In this document: positions 36,994 to 53,060 of the stretch, piece by piece
Layout: each line of letters begins with the position of its first letter
How positions within the stretch are numbered: the first letter of the stretch is position 1
Origin: Prillingera fragicola
Lineage: Eukaryota; Basidiomycota; Tremellomycetes; Trichosporonales; Trichosporonaceae
Direction: 5' to 3'
DNA length: 64,000 bases
NCBI GenBank assembly: GCA_002335605.1
Contig: BEDY01000006.1
Coordinates: 744,001-808,000, forward strand
Program-made: the position numbers and the translations under genes
The notes under the pieces: generated by a model
Databases searched by the model: none
Told to the model about the DNA's origin: nothing
What the model saw: the letters and a program-made list of their open reading frames with translations, nothing else

Positions 36994-38757
36994 ATGTCTG
37001 TTCTAGAGCGCGGCACTGGGCTTTGGGTAGGGGAGCATAACCCTCACGCTATCCCTCCATGGCTTGTCTTTGCAGCCTTTTTTGCCATCACCGGTCCCCC
37101 TCTTCTTCTCACTGCGCTCTACTCGCGTCGTGTGGACAAGCGCCCATCGAGGCATCGCACTGCGACCGTCCTGGTGCTCGGCGACATTGGGCGGTCTCCG
37201 CGCATGATGTATCATGCTGAAAGTCTTGCTCGTGCTGGCTGGGATACCTATCTTGTTGGGTATGGAGGTGCGTTTACGAGCATGTGACAGAGCTGACATT
37301 GTCAGACACGGCGCCCATCCCTGCACTTCTCGAGACTCCTCTGGTCCACCTGCTCTATCTGCACAATCCACCCAAACCTCTACTGGCCCTTCCATGGATC
37401 TTCCGAGCTCCTATTCGCATCGTGTACCAGATCGTCTCCGTTCTGTACCTCTGTGTCTTTGTTATCCCTTGCAACACGCAGATCATGATCGTTCAGGTAT
37501 GTGCCAAGGCTTTGACCTGCTCTTACACCGCTAGAACCCTCCTTCTATTCCTACTCTTGCATTGGCTCAGTTCATCTGCAAGAGTACTCATGCGCGTCTG
37601 ATTATTGACTGGCACAATACTGGCTACTCGATTCTTGGCCTGAGGCTAGGTGCCAAGCACCGACTAGTCGGCTACGCTGAACGGTGCGTCCTTATCGTCG
37701 AACACTCACTGACGCCAGGTTTGAGCGGTACTTTGGACGCAGCGCCTTTTGCCATCTCTTTGTCACACAGGCGCTGGAGGAGTACCTTACCAAGGAGTGG
37801 AATCTTCGGTAAGTGGCGTGCGCGTCTGCCACTGACGACGACAGGGGACACACAGCAGTGCTGCACGACCGCCCTCCTTCTTCCTTTGGCAGGACTGAAC
37901 TCATCACTCAGCTGAACGTAAGAGTCATTGCTGTCACCAGGCTGACAAACAGCTGTTTAGGCGTCTCGCGCCAACGATCTCTCCCCCGCTACCAGCACAC
38001 CTCAGCTCCAAGGATATCCGGAAAACGGCATTTACCGAGCTTAAGGCTGATGGCTCGCCGGGACTGCGCGAGGACCGCCCAGCCTTTATCATCTCGTCGA
38101 CGTCATGGACCGCAGATGAGGACTTTAGTCTGCTCTTCACCGCTCTGGACAAATACCAGGCTGCCAAGACGGCCGGCGCGGACGTGCCCCAAGTCTTCAT
38201 GATCATCACTGGCAAGGGTGCGCTGCGCGACGAGTTTGAGGCACAGGTCGCCAAGCGTGAGCAGAAGGGAGCGTGGCCGGACGTTACCGTGCGCTGCATG
38301 TTTGTTCCGGCCCGCGACTACCCGTTGCTCTTGGGATGCACCGACCTGGGGATCAGCATGCACCAGAGCAGCTCGGGACGCGACCTCCCCATGAAGGTTG
38401 TGGACATGTTTGGGTGTGGCCTGCCGGTGTTGGCACGGGGCTTTTCGTGTATCGCCGAGCTCGTCAAGGATGGTCTCAACGGCCGAGTCTTCAACACTGC
38501 CGACGAACTTTGCCAGGAGCTCATTGTACGTCAAACGCAACTTGTGCAGATACTGACGCTCCCAGGAAACTCTGACCGGCTTTCCTCATGCGCGCGAGCT
38601 CGAGCGTCTCCAGGACTTCTTCAAGCCCAACTCGCGGGCGTCTACGCCATCGCGCCGCCGATTCACTGTTGGCGGCCGGGAGCACGAATGGTCGACGTGG
38701 GACGAAAACTGGGACGCGGTGATGAAGCGGGGTGTCCTCGACTTTAAAAGGTTCTAA
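36994..38757 (+). CDS. ALG1: ALG1 chitobiosyldiphosphodolichol beta-mannosyltransferase
   Basis: Seven exons: 36994-37267, 37306-37496, 37535-37683, 37719-37808, 37845-37917, 37953-38525, 38566-38757, giving 513 residues. An N-terminal hydrophobic segment (WLVFAAFFAITGPPLLLTAL) is followed by TATVLVLGDIGRSPRMMYH, the Alg1 start of the GT33 fold. Later come LIIDWHNTGYSILGL and the donor-side block MHQSSSGRDLPMKVVDMFGC, which is highly diagnostic for Alg1. Known role: adds the first mannose from GDP-mannose to GlcNAc2-PP-dolichol on the cytosolic face of the ER, the first mannosylation of N-glycan assembly. The 3' end converges on ornithine decarboxylase 148 bp away. Confidence 0.92.
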
Positions 38758-38905
38758 GCGGCCAGTTACCAGGTGGTATCAGTTGGTAGAGCGTCAACAG
38801 CAAAATGTCGGCTTTTCAAATGCAGCACATCGATTCGCGAAGAACAAACAGTGCAAAGTTAAATCTATCTATGTAGCTGGTGTAAATACTTTTTGTACAA
38901 CACGG

Positions 38906-40462
38906 CTACAGCTTGAACGAGTCAAGGACCGCACGAACCTTGCGTCCGTACGGCGAGTTGCCACCAGTAGTCCAGTGGACAGGCGAGCGGTCAAAGCCAT
39001 TAAACGTGCTAGCGGCGCACATGGTGTAGGCGCCCATCTCGCCCCATCCGAGCCAGTCGCCGACCTCGGTGCCGCGGGGCAGGTGGACGATGGAACGGAC
39101 GCAGTCGATCGAGTCGCAGGTTGGTCCCCAGACGCTCGCACGCTCAGTGTTGTCGTAACCGAGCTGGAGGGTGAGGTCGCGCTCGAGCTCGACGTTGGGG
39201 GGTGGAGGGAAGGCAGGACGGACAGTAGAGTCCGCTGGTGCGCTGCCAATGGTGAGAGGGTAGGGGTGGACGATCTGGTGGTCGAACAGGATCGAGTTGA
39301 ACGAACCGTAGACGCCGTCGTTGATGTAGTACATGACATCGGCACCCTCACCCTCGGTGGCCGCTGGCGCAGGAGCAGCGCCAGTCTCGAGCGCACGGCG
39401 GCGCGCGACAATGTTGGTGGCCAGCGTGAACGCACTCGAGACGAGGAAACGTCCGGGCTCGGCAATGACGCGCACACCCTCGTCCTCGGGGAAGTAGAGG
39501 TTGAGGTTGTTGTTGACGACCTCGCTCATGATGGCAAAGGTCTCGCGTTCAAAGCCGCCTCCAATGTCGAGAAGCTCAAAGTTGTAGCCAAGCTCCTTGC
39601 CCATGTCAAAGACCTTGCGGGCACGCCAGATCGAGTCGGCAAACTGCTCGGGGTCCTTGCAGCCTGAGCCGACGTGGAACGACACACCGACGACGTTAAG
39701 GTCGAGCTGGCGCGCAAGCTTGAGGAGGCCGGGGCAGGCATCCAGAGGCGCACCAAACTTGAGGCCGAGACGGCACAAGCTCTTCGAGTCGTCCGTAAGG
39801 ATACGGAGCACCAGCTTCGCGTTCGGGTAAATGCGCTTAATCTTGTGCAACTCGTCGGCATTGTCAAACGTCATCATCTGGACGCCAGCGTTGCTGGCAG
39901 CACGGATAAAGGACGCAGGCTTGGTGGGGTTGGCAAAGATGATGCGCTCGGGGGAAGGGGCCGAGGGCAGCGCAAGCACCTGGGTAAACTCGGCGGTAGA
40001 AGCGCAGTCAAACGAGGTGCCCAAAAGCGACAGCAGGTGGAGCACGACGGGCGACGGGTTGCACTTGACGGCGTAGAAAATCTCCACGCGCGATCCCATG
40101 GGTGAGTCACGCCATGTCTGGACAGCGTCAAAGACGGCAGACAGGTCAGCGGCAAAGAACGCCGACTCATCGACGTCGCCAAGAAGCTGTCCCGGGTCAC
40201 CGCGAGCGGCAACAAGCATGTCGACCAGCTCGTGAATCGCCGCGTCCGAAATGTTGGTGGTCAGCGCAGGGTGCGCCGCGGCGGTGGGGCGAGGGCGGCG
40301 CACGGGGGCGGGCGGCAGACGGCCACCCTCGACGGTGTGGTCGAGCACGGTAGCGAGCTGCGCGGCGCTGGCGGGCTGCGGCTGGGCATTGACATTGTCC
40401 CATGCCTGGGTGCGCACGACGCCGACGGGGGCGGTGCGCGTCTCTGTAAGAGTCGTGCTCAT
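38906..40462 (-). CDS. SPE1: ornithine decarboxylase
   Basis: Uninterrupted frame of 518 residues, the only intronless complete gene here. Lys133 in FYAVKCNPSP is the PLP lysine; LLDIGGGFE is the glycine-rich phosphate site; CDS motif WGPTCDSIDC carries the catalytic cysteine (Cys449), and GEMGAYT follows. Known role: PLP-dependent conversion of ornithine to putrescine, the entry step of polyamine synthesis, working as a homodimer. The N-terminal 65 residues before the first helix are Ala/Pro/Arg-rich and longer than in animal enzymes. I prefer ornithine over arginine or diaminopimelate decarboxylase because of size and the exact active-site sequence. Leader splicing is discussed under the next entry. 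Confidence 0.95.
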   Translation of the reverse strand: MSTTLTETRTAPVGVVRTQAWDNVNAQPQPASAAQLATVLDHTVEGGRLPPAPVRRPRPTAAAHPALTTNISDAAIHELVDMLVAARGDPGQLLGDVDESAFFAADLSAVFDAVQTWRDSPMGSRVEIFYAVKCNPSPVVLHLLSLLGTSFDCASTAEFTQVLALPSAPSPERIIFANPTKPASFIRAASNAGVQMMTFDNADELHKIKRIYPNAKLVLRILTDDSKSLCRLGLKFGAPLDACPGLLKLARQLDLNVVGVSFHVGSGCKDPEQFADSIWRARKVFDMGKELGYNFELLDIGGGFERETFAIMSEVVNNNLNLYFPEDEGVRVIAEPGRFLVSSAFTLATNIVARRRALETGAAPAPAATEGEGADVMYYINDGVYGSFNSILFDHQIVHPYPLTIGSAPADSTVRPAFPPPPNVELERDLTLQLGYDNTERASVWGPTCDSIDCVRSIVHLPRGTEVGDWLGWGEMGAYTMCAASTFNGFDRSPVHWTTGGNSPYGRKVRAVLDSFKL

Positions 40463-41154
40463 GTTGATTTTATGTGTTTTGTGGGGTTTCCGTCACTCTG
40501 CGGTGTTGAATCCGAGAGATGAGCTGAGGTTGTCGGGTCGGCCGCCGTCTCTGGGGGGAGATCTGGCCACCTGAGCATACGAGTCAGCACGTTTGCCGCT
40601 GGCCGCCATGGTAGTGCAAGAAAGTAGCCTTGCCACTAGAAATGGCAGACGACCAATATTCCCAGCGTGGTTTGTACTTACAGTCAGGGTGCAGTGCGGT
40701 TTTCCACACTTGCGACGCGAGAGAGGGGAGACGACGGCTGGGCTGCGTAGAGCCCAATTACGATACCGGATACCAAAGGCTTTAAAGGTAGAGCGCGCTG
40801 GTATGAAGAAGAAGAGGAGGAAAGATGATGGTTGCAAGCTGCAGTGACCCCAGCCCTCGCCGCTGGCTGGCTGCTGCTGCTCTGTGGCCTGGCCCTCTGC
40901 CCTAGCAGTGGTCAGGGCGCGTGCCGCCGCCCGCCCAGCGGTTGTCGCCTAGCGTTGGGTCACTCAACGTCACAGCTGCTCAAAATGTCAAGTCGGAGAA
41001 AATTTAATTCCGCTGCTACAACCATGTGTGGCACTAGTGTGTGGCAGTTTCATTAACTCGTGTACATCTCTCTCGTTCCCCATCTATAAATGTGGCGCCA
41101 CCCCGAGTGCCAAGCTACAATACGATAGTCCTCCATCTACTCTGCTCACGACCC
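40463..41154. other. ornithine decarboxylase upstream region
   Basis: About 690 bp: leader exons and promoter of ornithine decarboxylase on the minus strand, then the 3' flank of the IML2-like gene. A pyrimidine-rich run (minus strand) at 40800-40840 may be near the transcription start. No gene seen. Confidence 0.4.
40571..40681 (-). other. predicted leader intron of ornithine decarboxylase containing a uORF start
   Basis: GTAAGTAC donor at 40681, CTGAC and CTCAG acceptor at 40571, 108 bp before the ATG. If retained, the leader gains an ATG (40609-40607) heading a 38-codon frame that ends at 40493, 30 bases before the main start. If spliced, that ATG is lost. Confidence 0.5.
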
Positions 41155-44021
41155 TTAACGACCGTTAAGAGCCTGCATGGCAGCGTGCGTCTTGAGCTGC
41201 AACGCTCCCTCGAGCGAGTACTTGCCATGCTTTTTACCAGCGTGCTTGTTTGCCAGTGGAAGCTTGTTGCTCATGACAATGTCAAAGTTGGCCTTGGCAT
41301 TGACCTTGTCACCACGACGCGCATACAAGCGACCAAGCTCGTAGTGGTTGTGGAACAACAAGTAGTGGTCAAGACGCACCTCGGGCGCGTGCTCAATAAC
41401 GAGCTTGAAGTCGCTCTCGGCTCCGGCGTCCAGCTCCTCGTCTGAAGGCTCCCCAGCGACGGGTTGCCTTGCAGTCTGACTGGCATCAATCGGCTGCCAG
41501 CGCGAGATGAACTGGACCATTCCGCGAAGGAAGTGTCCTAGCACGTAGTCTAAACGTCAGCAAACAATCGTACGCTGATCACTCACCATCCCAGTATGCT
41601 GTGCCATCGCCCCACGTCTCCGGGGTAGATGCCTCGAGCTTGCCAAGCTCGGCGTTGATGTGAGGGAGCCACTTTGACAGCAGAATGCGCCTTGGTGTGA
41701 GGCCCAAAGAGCCAAACACATAGGTCAATTCCATGGCAGGCAGGAAGAGCCTCTGTCCCTGGCTGAGGAACTTGCGAGCCTTGCGCGAAACCAATTTCTA
41801 ATAGTCAGCATGGGCATGCACACGGCGTACCAACCTCAATAGGAAGCGACTTTCCAGCAATCTTCTTGGTCAGCTTGGGAATACTGGAGACGAGCTCGGC
41901 AGCATATGCCTCGGTCGATTCCGGTGCGTTGGGGTCGTCGGCCAGCTCCATCACGTTGACAGCAGTGGCGTAAGTGTACACGGCGCGACTCCAATTGGAC
42001 TCCTGACGAAGAATGTCAAAGCACTGGCGAGCGCCTTCCCAGTTGGTGAGCTGGAGGTAGTTGCAGCCATAGTCCCACAGACACATGTGCTGCAGCTGCA
42101 CATACTCGAGGTCGAGGTCGAGAGCCCTCTGGAGACTAGCGTTGGCCTTCTCAGGCTCACACTCGCTGGTGAACAGCCTTGCCTGGAAGTAGAGGAAGAA
42201 GATTCCGTCAGGGTATCGACGCATGTTGTATGTAAGAATCTTGCGCGCAGCGGGAATGTCAACACCGGCAACGGGGATCAGGACCGAGATGACGAGGTGG
42301 AAGGTGAGGAGAATCATGTCGCAAACGGGGCGACGGATACCCTCGTTGGCCTCGTTGTACGCCGGCTCCTTCGAGTCCTTGGACCAACCACCAGCGGACA
42401 TGAGGGTGGCTATGGCAACCTCACGGTCACCGGCATATCCAAAGACTTCAGCGACCTTGAGCACGGCACCAGGAAGAAGACTGAGCATGAGCGAACTGGT
42501 ACCGGTACCAAGCAGTACACCGGAACGGAAGTCCATGTCGATGTCGTCGTCAAAGCCATCCTTGTCTGCCTCGTCGAGGTACTGCTGCAAGGTGCGGTAA
42601 ATGCCGTGGGCCGAGCGCATGTTCAATGCCTCTTTGATAAGGCCAAGCCAGTCACCACCACTGACGATGGAGAGCATGGCCTTGATCAGAATGGTCTCGG
42701 CATACACAAGCTCGGCGTGGCGCTCCAGGGGCGACATCTGACGCACACGCGCGACGCCCTGGCCAGATCGCACAAGACCGCCAATCTTGGACAACACACC
42801 GTCGTTGGGTCGGCGAATGGCGGAAGCAGTGAAAGCAGTCGCCTTTGTTATGTCCAATGCAGCACCAAGGTCCTCCGAGTCAAACGTCATCATGCCCTTC
42901 AAGCTTTGGATGATGCCATGAGCGCTCTGGAGGTACATGTGCGTGTTCTCCGGATCCTTTTCAACCAGCAACTGCTCACTCTCCTTCATCTTACTGCAGA
43001 GGAAAAGAGTAAGCGTTGTGCGACAAGTGTCAATGTCCCTGGCAAGACACTCGGCCTGGTCGACAGTGGTGGGGTCTCCGCGCTTGAATGCATGGCGGCT
43101 GTTGACCTTGGCACCAGCTGCAGCAGACCGACGCAGTTTGGGACCGGTGCCGTTGGCGCCCTTGCCGAACGATGCTTCAGGAGTCAAGGCGGCGGCCGCC
43201 TTGGGCTGAGCAGTTGGCTTGCCATTGGGCACGATGTCGTCCTCATCACCCTCGGCGACATCGCTGAGACCCTCATCCGGAGTGAGGTAGGCATCGTCGT
43301 CGCTGTCGCTGTCCGACACGTCACCCCACTTGGTGTACAAGGTCTGCAGCTTCTCGGCAGCAGCCGCACGAGTGGGAGTGGACATGCCAGAACCAGTCGG
43401 CGAGGCGTCCTGCCCGGGCACCTGCAGACTCGAAGATCGGTCGGCAGAAGTCACCAGGGCCGACGCAGGGGTAGTCGCGCTTGAGCCCCGCGCCGGAGTC
43501 GACGCTAGGACAGGAGTCGCAGCTGGCGATGCACCATTGTGCACCAGGCTCATGGCTCCGACGCCAGCGGTTGCGCCTGCAGTGGCGTCTGCAACAGGAG
43601 GCTGACCGTGGGATGGAAGGCCGGCATACCTGTCGACGTCGGACCGAGGGGCTGATCGGATAGAGCCAGCGGGCGAAGCGGTCGCGGACGCATGGGCGCT
43701 CGGTGACAGGTGCTTGTCAGTCTTGGGCGACGAGTGGAAGATGGCAGACAGGCGACGCTTAGACTTGGCTCTGGCAATAGTTAGTACTCTGCATGGGGGG
43801 ACAAATGCCTACGCGATCGAGTTCTTGCGTGCATGAGGAGAAGGTGTACCATTTGCGAGAGAGTCGTGGCCGCCGTTGACACTGCCATTGTTGATTTCTG
43901 CAATGGCCGCAGCAGTCCGCGCGTTGACGGGCGGTGGCTTGTCCTTTCTCATTTGGCCTTCAAGGGAGCGCACATCGTTTGAAGAGCTCTTCCGCGAGAG
44001 CGAGAGCTTGCGGATGGGCAT
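41155..44021 (-). CDS. IML2/TTC39-family TPR protein
   Basis: Four exons, high to low: 44021-43813, 43770-41835, 41797-41587, 41549-41155, giving 916 residues. The first 300 residues are Ser/Ala/Pro-rich and acidic, with a basic start (MPIRKLSLSRKSS). The conserved part begins near DIDTCRTTLTLFLCSKMKES and continues as TPR-like helices: LYFQARLFTSECEPEKANAS, QLQHMCLWDYGCNYLQLTNW, RLDHYLLFHNHYELGRLYAR. These fit the DUF3808/Iml2-TPR39 family. Known: yeast Iml2 aids clearance of inclusion bodies together with lipid-droplet proteins; animal TTC39 proteins are little studied. The donor of intron 2 is GTTGGT, unusual. The gene is divergent to ARO1 with a 548-bp shared upstream region. Confidence 0.8.
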
Positions 44022-44569
44022 TGTTGGCTGGATGGGCGTGGGTGATGTGATGTGTGATGAACGTTGTCAATGGTGACGCGGACTTTTGAGGCTGTTCAGG
44101 ATGTTGAAATGAGATTGGGGCTGACACGCGGGCGCGTTTTGCGGCGGCTCAATCTGCTCCGCGGCGGGGAAGGCAGGGCAGCTGCACTACTTGCTGCATC
44201 TGCTGCAGTGCTCGCTGCCTGTGCGAGCGTGCCTTTCCACGCGAATCAAGCACCTGCACTACATGCATGCAGAGCCCTGATGCTCAGAGCCGGAGCTGGC
44301 TGGCTGACTGCTTGTTTGGTTGAGCATAAATGATCACCCCTTTAGTCGCGTGGAGTCCCACCCGTGACTCTCCTCCACCCAGCACCGGGCCGGCGTATGG
44401 CGCGACCGACACTGTCCAAGTCTCGGAGTCGAGATTATTGATTATTCCAAAAAGGACCCGAGTGATCTCGCCGAAGCGTATTGTAGTCTTGTCCTCTATC
44501 CCTCTCTCCCCTTTGTCAAGCACTCACACCCCTCTAAAACGCACCGCCTGACGAGGCCAGCCGACAATC
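44022..44569. other. divergent promoter between the IML2-like gene and ARO1
   Basis: 548 bp without a gene. It has TGACTC at 44365-44370, about 200 bp before the ARO1 start, the core of a Gcn4/Cpc1 amino-acid-starvation site, and pyrimidine-rich sequence next to the ARO1 ATG. Confidence 0.4.
44365..44370 (+). promoter_or_regulatory. possible Gcn4/Cpc1 site upstream of ARO1
   Basis: TGACTC, six of seven bases of the palindromic TGACTCA consensus. Aromatic pathway genes are known targets of general amino-acid control in fungi, but a six-base match alone is weak evidence. Confidence 0.3.
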
Positions 44570-49441
<4,872 letters not shown>

Positions 49442-50679
49442 GGACTGGCAAGGCGTGGTCGTTGGGGCAAAGCGTAGAAGTTCGGACGTAGCAGGCAGCA
49501 GAGGAGAGTTAGCTGCAAAGCCCTGCAGATGAGAACTATTTTGGCATATGCATTATCATATTCTATGGCAGAGATCTAGAGATCCAGAGCGGTGGCATGG
49601 AATGGCAAGATCCGCGTATCATTGGCACGCCAACACACATCGGCCATCACATTTGTGCGGCCAGAAGTGCTCAGGGCATGGAATAGGGGAAGCCGATGCG
49701 TCGGAATCTCGAGTACCGCGATGCCGTTCCTGAAGGGGGAACGGGTGCCGTCATCATTCTGCATTCCTCGACCTGGCCCTGTGTCCCTGTTGTGGCGGCA
49801 TGTGGCTCTCACAATAAAAATGTCAGTTTGCCTCTCTCCCCAACAACGGAGCCCAAAGTGCGGAAACTGGGCAAATTAGCCGTAAGTGCGTGCTTCGGCT
49901 TTGCGACTCGGTCGCGACGGCAGAGCCGTCGAGTGCGCGAGTGCGTTCTACAGAACTTGGGCCCAACAGGGCGTCAAGCGTGAGAACAAGTTTGGAAGGC
50001 TGGGGTCCAGAACGTTTTGGGCTGTGCCCAACTGTCTTGATGTGCCGCGCGCTGCACGAAGGGAGTGTGCCCCTACGTTTAGTGGCATTCAGAGAGTCCT
50101 TGTGTGCATGATTTGGCCTTTGGTCAACTCCCAATTAAATTAGGACCGTTGCAAACGTAGAAGTCTTACGCGGTGCCTGCGGCTTGCCTTCCCTGTCAGA
50201 CGAACGCTCCGTGTACTGCGCGTAACGGGGGGCAGCAATGTGACGACTGGTAAACTTCGAGTATGACGAGCAAGTCGACCAAAAAAAAAGTAAACACATC
50301 AGCAACGTTTTCGTTAAGCGAAGTCCTCGCACCAGCTTCACATCTACTCCTTCGCTTACTAGTGCCGCCCAAGCCTTCCCCGAGCTCCTCGCTTCTTGTT
50401 AATGACGCTGTTAGTGTGGAGCAACGCTACTGGAGTGCCAAACCATATCTGTTCATCGTGTATCAAGACAAGAATGGTGGGGTTTCTGTACACACACTCA
50501 TGCCACAAATTGTTCTCTGAGAAAGAAACAAAAATCGTGCAAATGAGGCGGTTCAGTATTTACTACAGTATTGCTACGGAAATGAATCTTCGCATGGTTG
50601 GCGCGTCCCCCCCTTCCTCACGCGACAACGGCCTATATCCAATCAACGCGACTCAATAGCTATTACAAACCCATGAGAC
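49442..50679. other. intergenic region between convergent ARO1 and the TEA factor
   Basis: About 1.24 kb. Open frames of 60-100 codons are present, but none has a recognisable domain or coding bias. It should hold two 3' UTRs; a run of nine A (50281-50289) lies within it. No RNA gene recognised. Confidence 0.4.
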
Positions 50680-53060
50680 CTAAGACGACAGCCAGTCAAA
50701 GCTACTGCGCTGCTGTTCCTCGCCCGCAAGGAGATCTGCAACAAGTTGGTTGTTGTCCGAGCTGTCGGCAGGTGGGGCAGAATCGAATTCGAGAAGACGG
50801 TACGTCACCGCGCGTTGCCCGGCCGATTCGTCGGCTACCCAGAACGAGTAGATGAAAATCGTAGCCGCGACATGCCACTCTGCATCGACCGACGGGTGCA
50901 TCGAGGACGACCTAGTGTCCGTGTCGCGGATGACTCGCTGAACCAAAACGCTGTACGGCATGGCGTCGGCAAGACTGTCGCCTGCGCCGCCGTAGCGCAC
51001 CATCTGATAGTAGAGCTGGTGGAGGTCTTGCAGCTGTGTCGTGCACGCGAGTTCCCCGCCACCGCAAGACCTGAGAGGCTCAACGCGAGTGTTGCAAGGA
51101 GGAAGTCCCGCCGGGCTGGCCAGAGTCGAGTCTGTTGCCACAGCCCAGCCAGTCAGAGCGCCAGTGGCAGGAGGACGCAGTTGTAGGAAAATGTCGAAAT
51201 CCACAGAGTTCTCAAACATGGCAGAGCGTTGAGCATAGCCAGAAGGAAGAGACAGCGGAATCTCGACGTGGTAGACAGGAATGCCAGGAGCGGCGGCCAT
51301 CTGTTCCAAGAATGGGTATCGGAGTCGCCACATGGCCACAGAGTGCCATGGCATAGATGGCGCGACGACGAGGGGCTCGGTAGATGCCAGTGCGAAAACA
51401 GTGCCGTCAGACATGCGCGCTCCCGCTTCGAGGACTGAAGGCACAAACGACATGGTGCGACGGTCGCGAGAGGGGTCTTCGTTCCAGTATGGATATGCGG
51501 ATGATCCGGACCAACCAGCGGGAGGCACGGCATAGCCGCCTGTTTGGCTCGCCACAGTGCCAAATGAAGGTAGTGGAGCGTCAAGACCACCACGGGATGC
51601 ACTCTGCGACGGTAGTGGCGGCTGTGCTCCCCACCCCGATCGGTCCTTCCAGTCACTATACTGGGATGTTGGGACTTCTTGCAACGGAGGTAGTGTGACA
51701 AGTTCCGAGGCAGTGATGGACGGTTTTGTGTCAGACCATGATCCGGGGCCGGCACGCCCGGGTGATAGTGACGACTGCGATTGAGCAGCGTCAAAGACGG
51801 ATGAAGTCGAGGTAGGCGACCGGCTGTGCTCGCCTCCCTCCCAAACAGGCCCACCGATGCGCGAGTGGGAGTTGGCGTTTGCGCCAGGAGGCATCGGAGG
51901 CAAGTTGTGGCCCATGTACCCATAACGACCAGCTTGATCACTTCCCGCCGAGTGGGGGCCTATCGAATTTTCAGTGTCCCTGGCCAGAAGAGGGGGTAAC
52001 GTGTGGGGAGCATGGGATTGGAATGGCGCCTGCGAGTAAGGATAATACGAGTCCATGCCAGCAGGAGGTGGCAGAATTGCAGACACTGGCGGTCGGCCCT
52101 CGCGATCCTTGTCTTTGGAGTACCCAGGAGGCCCTCGATCGTAATAGGAAGGATAGTCTGTGGGGCTGTTGGCCCAATAGCTGTATGACCTAGAGGAACC
52201 CGTGTCGAGGCTCGGTGCTTGACTCTCGTTGACGCCAGCTTCTAGTGCTGTGAGCCAACTAGGCTTGGGGGCGTTGGCAAGATCTGTGCCAGGACGATAT
52301 CCAATGATTCGGTAGATGGCGTCCGGAAAGACGTGGTTCTCAATGACGTTCGCGGTCGAGCTCTCTCCTGGCTCCTCTGCACTACGCGTCTTGTCCTCGA
52401 AGGTGAAGATTTCCTTGTCTAAAAGTCAAGTCAGCAAACTGTGCGATTCACTTGCACCTTGAATGATAGTACGCACATGCAGGAGGCACCTTGTCCTTGA
52501 GGACTTGGCTGTGGCTCGAAATCTGCTTGCGGTTGTATAGTCGGCGTGTGGCCAACGTGCAAATCGCAGCGATGAGCTCGTTGCGGCCTAGGGGGCGACC
52601 AAAGAACTTGATCTTTGTACGGCCATTGGGAGGGATGCAAGAGACACCTTGGATAAAGTCAGCCACAAAAGGTCCATACCGGAAGGTACTCGTAGGCTCG
52701 AGATCCAATGCACTTACATGTGCAGAACGCCATCTCTGCCCGTGGGAACCAGATTTCAGAGACCTTGGCGCGCCGCTGAACCTTGCGGCGCTTCTTGGCT
52801 CGAGCTGCCGCCCCGGCGGAATCGGCGCCGCGTCCATCGGCATCGTCGACAGGGAGTGACGCATCCGCATCAAGATCGCCTCCCCGGCCGTGTCCATCAG
52901 AGTGATCGCCGGGGTAGCCAAGCTCTGGCCCTGGCCATCGTCCTACGACGTGTTGATAAAGCTCCTCCGGAGAACAGCCCGTGTGACTGTGAGTATGGCC
53001 ACTAGTCGAAGCCGACGCGTTGCCACCAGACATGGATTGAGGTGCAGCGTCAGCCGGCAT
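50680..53060 (-). CDS. TEA/ATTS-domain transcription factor (TEC1/AbaA type)
   Basis: Exons, high to low: 53060-52718, 52647-52477, 52418-50680, giving 750 residues. The TEA domain (about residues 95-170) appears once introns are removed: SEIWFPRAEMAFCTCVSCIP, then GRTKIKFFGRPLGRNELIAA and LATRRLYNRKQISSHSQVLK. The last stretch is the DNA-recognition helix shared with TEC1, AbaA, TEAD1. A 70-bp intron splits the domain after Cys. A basic run (KKRRKVQRR) precedes it. The long C-terminal part is Pro/Ser/Tyr-rich. Around 51300-50800 it carries mixed conserved-looking segments (FLEQMAAAPGIPVYHVEIPL, STDADPEW-like VDAEWHVAATIFIYSFWVAD), perhaps a partner-binding domain. Known for relatives: control filamentation or conidiation. 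The role here is inferred. Confidence 0.87.

Noticed and set aside
38765..38850. tRNA-like stretch with AGTTGGTAGAGC after ALG1
   Set aside because: The D-arm-like motif is present but the acceptor stem, anticodon stem and GGTTCGA box do not fit a cloverleaf.
42087..43484. 465-codon plus-strand frame opposite the IML2-like gene
   Set aside because: It mirrors the coding strand and shows no domain; the minus-strand product has TPR-like helices in frame with the splice sites.
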